64,000 nucleotides of DNA from Massilistercora timonensis (GTDB taxonomy: Bacteria; Bacillota; Clostridia; Lachnospirales; Lachnospiraceae), in assembly GCF_900312975.1 (NCBI RefSeq), contig NZ_LT990039.1:2108001-2172000 (forward strand). Direction: 5' to 3'. The position numbers and the translations under genes were made by a program. A model generated the notes under the pieces. The model saw only the letters and a program-made list of their open reading frames with translations, searched no databases and was not told the origin of the DNA. The stretch's first letter is position 1. Each line of letters starts with the position of its first letter. Below are positions 35,606-44,212 of this stretch, one piece after another.

Positions 35606-36428
35606 CTGGATCCTTGTGGCGGTGCTGCTGGTGCTCTCCATTTTCTTCCTGTTCCCGGTGATCTGGATGCTGGCTAACTCCTTTAAGCCGGACGCGGCGA
35701 TCACAGCGGACATGAATACCATTGCGGCGTTTATCCCGCCGGCCTTAAACGGCAGTTTCTTTGACAACTATATTTCCATTATCACGGACACCAGCTTCCT
35801 GCGGTATATGGGGAATACCCTTCTCTATGCGGCGATCCTGATCGTGCTGAGTATCGTGGTAAACGGCCTTGCCGGATACGCGCTGGCCAAGATCCGCTTC
35901 CCCTTCCGGGAGCAGTGGCTGATGATCATTATCATGCTTCTGATCGTGCCCACAGAGACGGTCATAACCATTCATTTCCTGATCATTGCCAAGGCGGGAC
36001 TTTTAAATACCATCCTGGGCTATATCCTGCCGCTGATCGTGAATCCGTTTAACATCTTTTTGTTCCGCCAGGTATTTGTCAGCCTGCCGGATGATGTGTA
36101 CGAGGCGGCCCAGCTGGACTTCTGCGGCCCGGTGAAATACTTTTTCACCATGGTCCTGCCCATGTCCAAGACCGTTGTGGCAACGGTCAGCGTGTTTACA
36201 TTCCTGAATGTGTGGAACGACTATCTCTGGCCCTCCCTGGTGTTTACCTCCAGTGATCTTCTGACGGCGCAGATCGGTCTGAATTCCATCACGTCCAATG
36301 AAAACACCACCATGGGTCAGACCCTGGCAGTTATCACACTTGTAACTATACCGGTCATCATCATCTACTCTCTGTTCTCCAAGCAGATCGTAGAGGGTGT
36401 TACTTCAACAGGTTCAAAGGAAGGATAA
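35577..36428 (+). CDS. ABC sugar transporter permease (MalG-like)
   Basis: A 283-residue CUT1 permease, six helices, with the EAA loop YEAAQLDFCGPVKYFFTMVLP near residue 178. It starts inside the previous gene and is four bases from the ATPase gene. It forms the heterodimeric pore with the MalF-like partner. Confidence 0.94.
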   Translation: MFTKKQRRINWILVAVLLVLSIFFLFPVIWMLANSFKPDAAITADMNTIAAFIPPALNGSFFDNYISIITDTSFLRYMGNTLLYAAILIVLSIVVNGLAGYALAKIRFPFREQWLMIIIMLLIVPTETVITIHFLIIAKAGLLNTILGYILPLIVNPFNIFLFRQVFVSLPDDVYEAAQLDFCGPVKYFFTMVLPMSKTVVATVSVFTFLNVWNDYLWPSLVFTSSDLLTAQIGLNSITSNENTTMGQTLAVITLVTIPVIIIYSLFSKQIVEGVTSTGSKEG

Positions 36429-36432
36429 AAAG

Positions 36433-37533
36433 ATGAGCTTTATAGAATTTAAAAATGTATGTAAAATGTATCCGGGATCAAAAGTCAATACAGTTGATGA
36501 TTTTAATCTGAATATTGAAGAAAAGGAATTTGTCGCGTTCGTCGGTCCTTCCGGCTGCGGGAAATCCACAACCCTGCGCATGATCGCGGGATTTGAGGAG
36601 ATCACCGGAGGAGAACTCTACATAGACGGGAAGAAAGTCAACGAGATGGCCCCAAGAGACAGAGGCATTGCCATGGTGTTCCAGAATTACGCCCTCTATC
36701 CCCATATGACGGTGGAGAAGAATATCGGCTATGGACTGAAAAATATGAAGCTGCCTGCAGATGAGATCAAGAAGAAAGTAGACTGGGCCATCAAAGTGCT
36801 GGGACTGGAAGATTACCGGACCCGCAAGCCCAAGAATCTCTCCGGCGGCCAGCGCCAGAGAGTTGCCCTTGGGAGGGCGATCGTGAAGAACCAGAAACTG
36901 TTCCTGATGGATGAACCACTTTCCAATCTGGACGCGAAACTCCGCGTCAGCATGCGGACTGAGATCAGTAAGCTTCACAGGGAACTGGGAGCCACCACCA
37001 TCTATGTGACCCATGACCAGGTAGAAGCCATGACCATGGCTGACCGGATCGTGATCATGAAGGAAGGCGTGATCCAGCAGGTTGGGAAGCCTATGGAACT
37101 GTATGATCATCCCAAGAATCAGTTTGTGGCAGGATTTATCGGTTCTCCGCAGATGAATTTCTTTGATGTGACTGTGGAAAATAAAGTTGTAACATTTGCA
37201 GATGGAAACAAGATCACCTTACCTGAAAATGTACTGCAGCTTCTGAAGGGACATGAAGGTTCTATGACTCTTGGTATCCGGGGCGAGGACATCAAGACCG
37301 AAGACCGGTATCTGGAGCAGTACAGGGAAAATATCCAGCATGCAGTCATCACGGATACAGAGGTTATGGGAAATGAGAACAACCTTTACTTCCAGTTTGG
37401 CGGTACGCAGGCGGTTGCCCGGGTATCCAAGTATGAGGTTGCCCAGGTGGGCGACACCATCGATTTCGTATTCATGCCGGAGAAGCTACATTTCTTTGAC
37501 AAAGAGACAGGAATTAACTACACAGAAGAGTAA
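36433..37533 (+). CDS. ABC sugar transporter ATP-binding protein (MsmK/UgpC type)
   Basis: A 366-residue ATPase. Walker A GPSGCGKST (about 37), signature LSGGQRQRVALGRA (about 135), Walker B LFLMDEPLSNLDAKLR (about 155) and a C-terminal TOBE regulatory domain (about 240-360) are all intact. ATG 36433 follows aaaggaaggataaaaag. Many gut Firmicutes keep only one shared MsmK; here the ATPase is built into the operon, so the importer is self-contained. Confidence 0.95.
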   Translation: MSFIEFKNVCKMYPGSKVNTVDDFNLNIEEKEFVAFVGPSGCGKSTTLRMIAGFEEITGGELYIDGKKVNEMAPRDRGIAMVFQNYALYPHMTVEKNIGYGLKNMKLPADEIKKKVDWAIKVLGLEDYRTRKPKNLSGGQRQRVALGRAIVKNQKLFLMDEPLSNLDAKLRVSMRTEISKLHRELGATTIYVTHDQVEAMTMADRIVIMKEGVIQQVGKPMELYDHPKNQFVAGFIGSPQMNFFDVTVENKVVTFADGNKITLPENVLQLLKGHEGSMTLGIRGEDIKTEDRYLEQYRENIQHAVITDTEVMGNENNLYFQFGGTQAVARVSKYEVAQVGDTIDFVFMPEKLHFFDKETGINYTEE

Positions 37534-37548
37534 AAGTACGGAGGCAGT

Positions 37549-38871
37549 ATGAAAGGACAGCACAGATTACACTTAAAAGCGCCGGATAACTGGATCAACG
37601 ATCCCAACGGATTTATCTATTACAAAGGGCAGTACCATCTGTTCTATCAGTATTTCCCCTATGGTCCCCGGTGGGGGACCATGCACTGGGGGCATGCGGT
37701 AAGTCAGGACCTGGTTTCCTGGGAACATAAAGGGCTTGCGCTCTATCCCACCATCCACGGGGATCAGAACGGCTGCTTCTCAGGAAGCGCGGTAGAAGAG
37801 GAAGGAAAGCTTTATCTGGTTTACACAGGCGTACGTTATGAGGTGGTCAATCCGGAGGATCCTCATACCTGCCTGGACGACCAGTTTGAATCCTGCCAGA
37901 TCCTGATCTCTTCAGAGGATGGATTTCAATTTGACAATCAGAATGGAAAAGAAGTGGTCATACCGCCGATCACGGATCCCAAGATCGGGGACCGGACTCA
38001 CACCAGGGACCCCAAGGTGTGGAGAGGAAAAGACGGGTGGTATATGGTTCTTGGAAGTACGCTGGGTGAGAAGCAGGGAGAGCTTCTTTTCTACCGGAGT
38101 GCAGATCTGCACCACTGGACTTATGTGAGCCAGGCAACCAAGGGGCCGGCCTATGGATGGATGTGGGAGTGCCCGGATTATTTCCCCACAGAAGGCGGGG
38201 ATGTGCTGCTGGTATCGGCGATGGGGCTCCTCACCAACGAAGAGAAGGAGAAGAACCAGTCTATCTGTTTCCCGGTGGACTTCCAGGAGGATACCTGCAG
38301 GATCCAGATCCCGGATGAATATCAGTTTGTGGATTATGGTATGGATCTCTACGCGCCCCAGACCACGCTGGATAAAGAAGGCAGGCGGACCATGATCGCC
38401 TGGGTGCGGATGCCGAAAGTAACAGAGGAAGGATGGATCGGGATGTTCTGTTCGCCACGGGTTGTAGAGGCAGAAGGCGGACACGTTTATTTCCGGCTTC
38501 ACCCGAATGTCCGGCAGGCATATTCCAGGAAAGCAGCAGACGTATGTGAGATCGGCAAAGACGGGTACATGGTCGTGGTTGATCTGGAAGACGGAGAAGA
38601 GCTTGAGATTGGCGGTTACCGGATCTTCCGGGAAGGCAATCGGGTCTGCACGGACCGGAGCAGGGTATATCCCGGCTTTGCCGGAGCACATTTAAGATCA
38701 GAGACACCGGAACTGAAGAACGGCTGTCATCTGGAGGTGATCGTGGATGAGCATTTCATTGAGGTGTTTGTCAATGACGGTGAGTATGTGATCAGCAATG
38801 CAGTGTATGGGCTGAAGAAGGAAATCCGGTATCAGGGGAGAGGTGAAGCAGAACTCTGGGTGGCAGGATAA
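37549..38871 (+). CDS. GH32 sucrose-6-phosphate hydrolase / beta-fructofuranosidase
   Basis: A 440-residue glycoside hydrolase family 32 enzyme with the five-blade propeller and a short C-terminal beta domain. Nucleophile motif WINDPNGF (about 14), CFSGSAV (about 75), RDPKVW (about 152) and the acid/base WECPDYF (about 204) are intact. There is no signal peptide, so it acts inside the cell on imported sucrose or short fructans. Imported sugar would not be phosphorylated, so plain fructofuranosidase is likelier than the 6-phosphate form. Last gene of the operon; stop TAA (38869-38871) abuts repeat copy C. Confidence 0.93.
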   Translation: MKGQHRLHLKAPDNWINDPNGFIYYKGQYHLFYQYFPYGPRWGTMHWGHAVSQDLVSWEHKGLALYPTIHGDQNGCFSGSAVEEEGKLYLVYTGVRYEVVNPEDPHTCLDDQFESCQILISSEDGFQFDNQNGKEVVIPPITDPKIGDRTHTRDPKVWRGKDGWYMVLGSTLGEKQGELLFYRSADLHHWTYVSQATKGPAYGWMWECPDYFPTEGGDVLLVSAMGLLTNEEKEKNQSICFPVDFQEDTCRIQIPDEYQFVDYGMDLYAPQTTLDKEGRRTMIAWVRMPKVTEEGWIGMFCSPRVVEAEGGHVYFRLHPNVRQAYSRKAADVCEIGKDGYMVVVDLEDGEELEIGGYRIFREGNRVCTDRSRVYPGFAGAHLRSETPELKNGCHLEVIVDEHFIEVFVNDGEYVISNAVYGLKKEIRYQGRGEAELWVAG

Positions 38872-39347
38872 ATATAGGTTTGTGGGGATGATATGACAGT
38901 GACCAGACGCACGAAAATGGAGTCAGCCCCTGCAGCAAATCCGAAACTGTTCGCGAAGAATCCTTAACATCAAAACACAGAAGATTTCATGACCAGAGCA
39001 ATTCACAGGGAAATCTGATGATTTCCCTGCTCAGGCTCTTTTCAGATTTGACTGGAAGTCAAATCTTCCCATGAAATCTTCTGTGTTTTTCTGTAACGGA
39101 TTCTAATGCTCCAATACGAATTCGCTGCAGGGGCTGACTCCGTTTTCTGTGCATTCTGGTTCTGTCAGAACATCCACAAAGCCCTGTCTGTCTTTTTTAC
39201 AGCCGCAGGCCGACTAACACTTATCAGGCCTTTGTCGGGACAGTTGGCGATTAGGCGGGGGCCGGATGATTGCGGAGGTTAAGCGTCAGCCTCGGAGCAA
39301 TCGCCGGTCCCCGCCTCTCGACAAAGAGCGCGATAAACCTGAATTTA
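38872..39347 (+). repeat. Structured interspersed repeat, copy C (divergent full form)
   Basis: A 476 bp copy that fills the gap from the GH32 stop codon to the galT stop codon (39345-39347, on the other strand). The middle and right modules match A and B, but the outer stem is a different sequence: ggagtcagcccctgcagc (38919-38936) pairs perfectly with 39124-39141. The inner stem is also changed on both arms (38972-38991 with 39070-39089, 20 of 20 bases), where A and B use other bases. Shape kept while sequence changes is the main evidence of a functional fold. Confidence 0.9.
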
Positions 39348-40835
39348 TAATTCCTTTACAAACCGCAGGAATGCTTCCCGTCCTTCCGGCGTACACTTGT
39401 ACACGCCTGCATCTTCCAGCACGTGGGTGAATACGATCCCTACTTCTTTCTTCAGGATATCCATGATATTTTCGCTGTTGACATCCGGGTAGCCGGGCAG
39501 GAAGGATTCCACCCAGTCGGCATGCTTCTCGATCTTCTCGTTGCTGCGGATGTCTTTTCCTTCCAGGATATACTGGGCCAGGATCTCCAGCTCTTCTTTC
39601 AGCCGGGAAGGAAGGACCGCCAGTCCCATAACCTCGATCAGGCCGATGTTTTCCTTCTTGATATGATGATACTGAGCGTGGGGGTGGTAAACGCCCAGCG
39701 GATGTTCCTCGGTGGTGATGTTGTTTCTGAGAGCCAGGTCCAGCTCGTAGTCGTCGCCCCGTTTCCGCGCGATGGGGGTGATGGTGTTGTGAGGCTCCCC
39801 GTCGGTCTCGGCGAAGATAAACGCTTCTTCGTCTGTGTAGCCCCGCCATACCTGCAGGATATGGTCGGCCAGGTCGATCAGGCGCTTCTCATCCTTGCAG
39901 CGGATCCGCAGAACGGAGAGCGGCCATTTTACAATGCCGGCCTGTACGTCTTCGTACCCGGGGATGGTGAGTTCCTGTTCGATGGGGGCTTTTGCCATGG
40001 CAAAGGTATAGTTTCCGCCCTGGAAGTGGTCATGGCTTAAGATAGAGCCGCCCACGATGGGAAGATCCGCGTTGGAGCCCAGGAAATAGTGGGGGAACAG
40101 CTTAATGAAATCAAACAGCTTGATAAACGCGGCCCGGTCAATCTTCATCGGAATGTGCTCCCCGTTAAATACGATACAGTGCTCGTTGTAATATACATAA
40201 GGAGAATACTGGAATCCCCAGCGGCTGTCGTTGATGGTGATGGGGATGATCCGGTGGTTTTCCCTGGCGGGATGGTTTACCCGTCCGGCATAGCCCTCAT
40301 TTTCCATGCAAAGCTGACATTTGGGATAGGAACTTGCCTTGGCGTTTTTGGCTGCGGCGATGGCTTTCGGGTCTTTCTCCGGTTTGGAGAGGTTGATGGT
40401 GATGTCGATCTCTCCGTAAGGACTGTCCACCGTCCATTTCAGATCCTTTTTCACCCGGTAGCGGCGGATATAGTCGCTGTCCTGGCTGAATTTATAGTAG
40501 TAGGCAGTGGCTTCCTCGGGAGAGGCGTTGTATTTCTCCCAGAAGGTGGCGTGAACCTGGCTGGGACGGGGCAGCAGGCAGTTCATAAGCCGGGTGTCAA
40601 AAAGATCCCGGTATACCACGCTGTCCTCGATCAGCTCCCGCTTTACTGCCTCATCCAGAAGGTTTTTCAGGATCTCTTCCAGGTCAAGGCTGTCTGTCTC
40701 CACAGGAAGATCCTCATAGCTGTCCTCATGGAACAGGTCCAGCAGCAAATTGGTAGTGTAGATCCGCTCAGATTCCGGAGTAAGTCCGGTCTGGATCCCG
40801 TATTCAACTAATTTTTTGATATTTTCATATAACAT
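39345..40835 (-). CDS. galT: UDP-glucose--hexose-1-phosphate uridylyltransferase (class II GalT)
   Basis: A 496-residue enzyme of the Firmicute class II GalT family, which swaps galactose-1-phosphate and UDP-glucose in the Leloir pathway. Features include the N-terminal GalT region with LLDLFHED, the CQLCMENEGYAGR block (about 165) and the active-site-like SHDHFQGGNYTFAMAK (about 267). It starts after aggaggggataaat and lies 12 bp after galK. galE is not in the window. The stop codon is within the right end of repeat copy C. Confidence 0.95.
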   Translation of the reverse strand: MLYENIKKLVEYGIQTGLTPESERIYTTNLLLDLFHEDSYEDLPVETDSLDLEEILKNLLDEAVKRELIEDSVVYRDLFDTRLMNCLLPRPSQVHATFWEKYNASPEEATAYYYKFSQDSDYIRRYRVKKDLKWTVDSPYGEIDITINLSKPEKDPKAIAAAKNAKASSYPKCQLCMENEGYAGRVNHPARENHRIIPITINDSRWGFQYSPYVYYNEHCIVFNGEHIPMKIDRAAFIKLFDFIKLFPHYFLGSNADLPIVGGSILSHDHFQGGNYTFAMAKAPIEQELTIPGYEDVQAGIVKWPLSVLRIRCKDEKRLIDLADHILQVWRGYTDEEAFIFAETDGEPHNTITPIARKRGDDYELDLALRNNITTEEHPLGVYHPHAQYHHIKKENIGLIEVMGLAVLPSRLKEELEILAQYILEGKDIRSNEKIEKHADWVESFLPGYPDVNSENIMDILKKEVGIVFTHVLEDAGVYKCTPEGREAFLRFVKEL

Positions 40836-40847
40836 ATTTATCCCCTC

Positions 40848-42023
40848 CTATGCTTCCTGCAGTTTTCTGGCGCCGTCGCCGATCTCCACAATGTAGAATT
40901 CTGCTTCGTGGCCGGTTTCCTTCTGATAGGCGCTGCCGATCTCTTTTACAAATCTGTCTACCGTGTCATTTTTTACGATGCTGACGGTGCAGCCGCCGAA
41001 GCCGCCGCCGGTGATGCGGGAGCCGATGACGCCGGGCATGGACTGGGCCAGATCCACCAGAAGATCGATCTCCGGGCAGGATACTTCATAGTCTGTCTTC
41101 AGAGATTCATGGGAGGCGTTCATCAGCTTTCCAAAGAGAGCGATGTCGTTGTTTTTCAGCGCTTCCACTGCCTGGATAGTCCGCTGGTTCTCATGGACTG
41201 CGTGCCGCGCCCGCTTCAGGCAGACCGGATCCTTGATGGCGGACTGGAAGGATTCAAACGCTTCGTTGGAGAGATCCCCCAGAGTCTTTATCTGTGTGAC
41301 GGTCTGAAGGTCAGAAAGGGCGGTCTCGCATTCTCTTCGCCGGTCATTGTAAGCGGAGTTGACCAGGCTGTGTTTTACCTTGCTGTTGGTGATGACGATC
41401 TTGGAATCTTCCAGGCGGACCGGAGCATACTGATATTCCAGTGTGCTGGTGTCCAGGAAGATGGCGTGATCTTTCCTGCCCATGGCGCTGGCGAACTGAT
41501 CCATGATGCCGCAGTTGCAGCCGTTGAAATTGTTCTCGGAATCCTGGCCGATCAAAGCGATCTCCGGCATGGAAACCTGGTCAAATCCGAAGGTGTCCTT
41601 CAGGATGATCCCGGTCAGGACTTCCAGGGAAGCGGAAGAAGACAGACCGGAACCGGCCGGGATGTCTCCGAAGATCGCGATGTCCAGACCGTGGGTCAGG
41701 TGGAAGCCCCGTTTCTCGAAGGCCCACATTACGCCCTTGGGATAGTTGGTCCAGGAAGCTTCTTTGTGGGGAACCAGATCGTCCAGGCTGGTCTCCAGAA
41801 CACCCAGGGAGCTGAAATTCATAGAATAGAAGCGAAGCCCCCGGTCTTCCCGGTCCCGTACTACTGCGTAGGTGCCAAGAGTCAGGGCGCAGGGGAACAC
41901 ATGGCCGCCGTTATAGTCAGTGTGCTCGCCGATCAGATTGACTCTGCCGGGGGCAAAGTAGGTGCGAAGTTCTCCTTCCTCGCCGTAAAGTTTCTGAAAT
42001 TCTTTGATCAATTTGTTTAACAT
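40848..42023 (-). CDS. galK: Galactokinase
   Basis: A 391-residue GHMP kinase that phosphorylates galactose. Signature PGRVNLIGEHTDYNGG (about 26), the GHMP ATP loop PAGSGLSSSASLEV (about 122) and the C-terminal TGGGFGGCTVSIV (about 338) are intact. RBS caggaga. First gene of galK-galT. Its promoter faces the divergent AraC regulator. Confidence 0.96.
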   Translation of the reverse strand: MLNKLIKEFQKLYGEEGELRTYFAPGRVNLIGEHTDYNGGHVFPCALTLGTYAVVRDREDRGLRFYSMNFSSLGVLETSLDDLVPHKEASWTNYPKGVMWAFEKRGFHLTHGLDIAIFGDIPAGSGLSSSASLEVLTGIILKDTFGFDQVSMPEIALIGQDSENNFNGCNCGIMDQFASAMGRKDHAIFLDTSTLEYQYAPVRLEDSKIVITNSKVKHSLVNSAYNDRRRECETALSDLQTVTQIKTLGDLSNEAFESFQSAIKDPVCLKRARHAVHENQRTIQAVEALKNNDIALFGKLMNASHESLKTDYEVSCPEIDLLVDLAQSMPGVIGSRITGGGFGGCTVSIVKNDTVDRFVKEIGSAYQKETGHEAEFYIVEIGDGARKLQEA

Positions 42024-42082
42024 TTTTCCATCTCCTGTTTCCTTTGATTTTGAGGTTGTGTTTTCGCCCGATGTACTTTATG

Positions 42083-42111
42083 ATTATAATAATAGTGAGG
42101 ATAATTGGAAA
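42083..42111 (-). promoter_or_regulatory. Promoter of galK-galT
   Basis: On the - strand TTTCCA (42111-42106) and TATAAT (42088-42083) with 17 bp between. The sequence tataat also reads at 42085-42090 on +, so the -10 may be shared with the divergent AraC gene. Confidence 0.6.
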
Positions 42112-42154
42112 AGGCAATAAGAATATTGAAGATAAATATAAGGATATTGAGAAA

Positions 42155-43066
42155 ATGCAGATCGGAACAGAGAAAAACAGAAAAGAAACCAAAGCTCATG
42201 GAAGTTTTGCCTTTCCGGTGAGTGTGGACGTGGAACAGATCCAGGCCTACGAGCAGGGGACTTTCCTGTGGCACTGGCATCCGGAAGTGGAGCTTACCTG
42301 GGTGATGTCGGGGGAGATGGAGTATCATGTGAATGACAGCCAGTACCGGCTGCGGGAAGGGGAAGGATTGTTCGGGAACAGCAACGCGCTTCACTCCGGG
42401 TATCGGAAGGATGATAAGGACTGCACCTATCTTTCGGTCACCTTTCACCCCCGGTTTCTCTATGGAGATGAGGGAAGCATCCTTTACTCCAAGTATGTGA
42501 GGTTTATCACAGAGGACAGCCGCTGGCCTTCTCTTAAGCTGGAACGCAAGGTAGAATGGCAGAGGGAGATCCTTGAGGATCTGGAGCGGATCTATGAGTT
42601 ATCCCTGGAAGCGCCGGAGGATTATGAGATCCGGATGCATATCCTGCTGATGGAGATCTGGATGAGGCTGTACCGGCATTTTTCCTCCCTGCCGGAGCGG
42701 GAGCGGGGATCGGAGCGGGAACTGATGCGGCTGAAGGATATGATCTCTTATATCCAGGAGCACTATGATCAGGAGATCCGGCTGGATGACATCGCGGACC
42801 ATGTGAATATCTGCAGAAATGAATGCTGCCGCTTTTTTAAACGGCATATGAAGATGACCATCTTCGATTATGTGCTGTTCCTGCGGATCCAGAAGAGCCT
42901 TACTCTGCTGCGCGCAGGGGAAAGTATCACCCGGACGGCGAATCTGGTGGGATTCTCCAGTCCGGCTTACTATGGACAGATTTTCCGGCGGTATATGAAG
43001 TGTACTCCCAGAGAATATCAGAAGGGAGACAAAAGTCTCCCTTCTGAATCAGATGTTAAGCTTTAG
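42155..43066 (+). CDS. AraC family transcriptional regulator next to gal genes
   Basis: A 303-residue regulator with an N-terminal cupin (about 15-110; FLWHWHPEVELTWVMSGEMEY) and C-terminal double helix-turn-helix (about 195-295; VGFSSPAYYGQIFRRYMKCTPREYQ). ATG 42155 is chosen on protein grounds (family start) with a weak aagga upstream; in-frame ATGs up to 42044 would add an AT-rich, hydrophobic segment without RBS. Its divergence from galKT suggests galactose control. A perfect hairpin at 43019-43046 lies within its last codons. Confidence 0.88.
   Translation: MQIGTEKNRKETKAHGSFAFPVSVDVEQIQAYEQGTFLWHWHPEVELTWVMSGEMEYHVNDSQYRLREGEGLFGNSNALHSGYRKDDKDCTYLSVTFHPRFLYGDEGSILYSKYVRFITEDSRWPSLKLERKVEWQREILEDLERIYELSLEAPEDYEIRMHILLMEIWMRLYRHFSSLPERERGSERELMRLKDMISYIQEHYDQEIRLDDIADHVNICRNECCRFFKRHMKMTIFDYVLFLRIQKSLTLLRAGESITRTANLVGFSSPAYYGQIFRRYMKCTPREYQKGDKSLPSESDVKL
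43019..43046. terminator. Hairpin within the 3' coding end of the AraC gene
   Basis: Perfect 12 bp stem cagaagggagac/gtctcccttctg with loop aaaa. It has no T run on either strand. It lies between convergent genes whose coding ends overlap by four bases, so it may act as an atypical terminator. Confidence 0.45.
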
Positions 43067-43662
43067 GTCGTAAATTTGCGGATGCGCAAAGGGATGTGCA
43101 GTGATGCCGCCAGATCCTTGCTGGCCTGGATCTCTTCTTCCGGAAGCACGTCTACGATGGTAAAACGGACTTCCGGGATCTGCCGGGCAGCCTGTACCGC
43201 GAAATCCAGCATAGCCTGGTAGGCGCCGGGGAGTGTGGGGCGTGTTACGTCATTGTAGGCCGCCTCATCCGGGGCATTCAGGCTGATGGACACACTGTCC
43301 ACCACCTGAGCCAGTTCCGGGACAATGTCCCGTCCGTGCTGCAGGCTGCCCAGGCCGTTGGTGTTTACCCGGATGGACAGGCCATAGCGTTCTTTGGCGT
43401 AGCGGGCGGTGTCGATAAGAGTCTCCAGAGCGCAGGTGGGTTCTCCGTATCCGCAGTAGACCAGTTCTTTATAGCCGTGGAAGTCAAAGGCATCCATGGC
43501 TTCTTTGATCTCCTGGGGAGTGGGGTCCTGTTTATGCCACAGAGAGGTGGCGTCCCCGATGGCGTCCTCATGACTGCGGATGCAGAATCGGCACCGGCAG
43601 TTGCAGCGGTTGGTGATATTTGCGTACACCTGGTCTTTGTAAGTATATAAGATATCTGCCAT
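43063..43662 (-). CDS. TatD family-associated radical SAM protein
   Basis: A 199-residue short radical SAM protein. The [4Fe-4S] ligands are in the CxxxCxxC pattern inside TNRCNCRCRFC (about 18-27) and YCGYGEPTC (about 69) is the SAM-binding GGE-like block. It matches the group normally linked to TatD nucleases, though no TatD gene is seen here. RBS aagaggtg. It is last in a - strand run after the ECF S component and pyridoxal kinase. Reaction unknown. Confidence 0.88.
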   Translation of the reverse strand: MADILYTYKDQVYANITNRCNCRCRFCIRSHEDAIGDATSLWHKQDPTPQEIKEAMDAFDFHGYKELVYCGYGEPTCALETLIDTARYAKERYGLSIRVNTNGLGSLQHGRDIVPELAQVVDSVSISLNAPDEAAYNDVTRPTLPGAYQAMLDFAVQAARQIPEVRFTIVDVLPEEEIQASKDLAASLHIPLRIRKFTT

Positions 43663-43687
43663 ATTGATACACCTCTTTCTTCAATGG

Positions 43688-44212
43688 TTATTGATATAGA
43701 TAATGCTGCGTCTTCGCTTTCAGATGGACTTTATCCAGGGAGGCTCCCAGGATCAGGAAGATCACGGCGCTTCCTGTGGACTGGATGAAGCTTCCGGTGA
43801 GGGATACGATGGGGGCAAGGAAAGAGCCGAACAGGATCCCTTCTGCCAGATAATAACCGGTGGCAGAGACGGCCAGGGCCAGGAAGGGCGCGGCCAGATT
43901 CCGCCGGCTTAAAATGCGGCCGTCCTGGCTGGTGAAAGGCAGGACGATCAGCATTTTGATGATCGCTGTGGCCGGCGCCCATACCGGGGCGGTGAGAAGG
44001 TCTGCAAGCCCTCCGCCCAGGGCGGCTGCGGCCATGGCATAGGGCCGGGGCAGCAGAACGGCGGCCAGGTAGATCAGGGCGTCGCCGAAATGGATGTAGC
44101 CTCCGTTGGCTCCGTAAGGAATGTGGAAGAGCCAGGCAGTCATGATGGTGATCATGGCGGCGAAAAGCCCGGTAAAGGTTAGAAGGGCTGTTGGTTTTGT
44201 GTCAGATCTCAT
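43688..44212 (-). CDS. ECF transporter S component, probably for vitamin B6
   Basis: A 174-residue integral membrane protein with five to six helices and the S-component mark GGYIHFGDALIYLAAVLL near residue 36. It resembles the TIGR04002 group. The gene overlaps the pyridoxal kinase gene by 11 bases and follows it, so pyridoxine/pyridoxal import followed by phosphorylation is the likely pathway. This substrate is inferred from context alone. RBS ggaggctg lies within the kinase gene. The ECF energy module is not present here. Confidence 0.82.
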   Translation of the reverse strand: MRSDTKPTALLTFTGLFAAMITIMTAWLFHIPYGANGGYIHFGDALIYLAAVLLPRPYAMAAAALGGGLADLLTAPVWAPATAIIKMLIVLPFTSQDGRILSRRNLAAPFLALAVSATGYYLAEGILFGSFLAPIVSLTGSFIQSTGSAVIFLILGASLDKVHLKAKTQHYLYQ

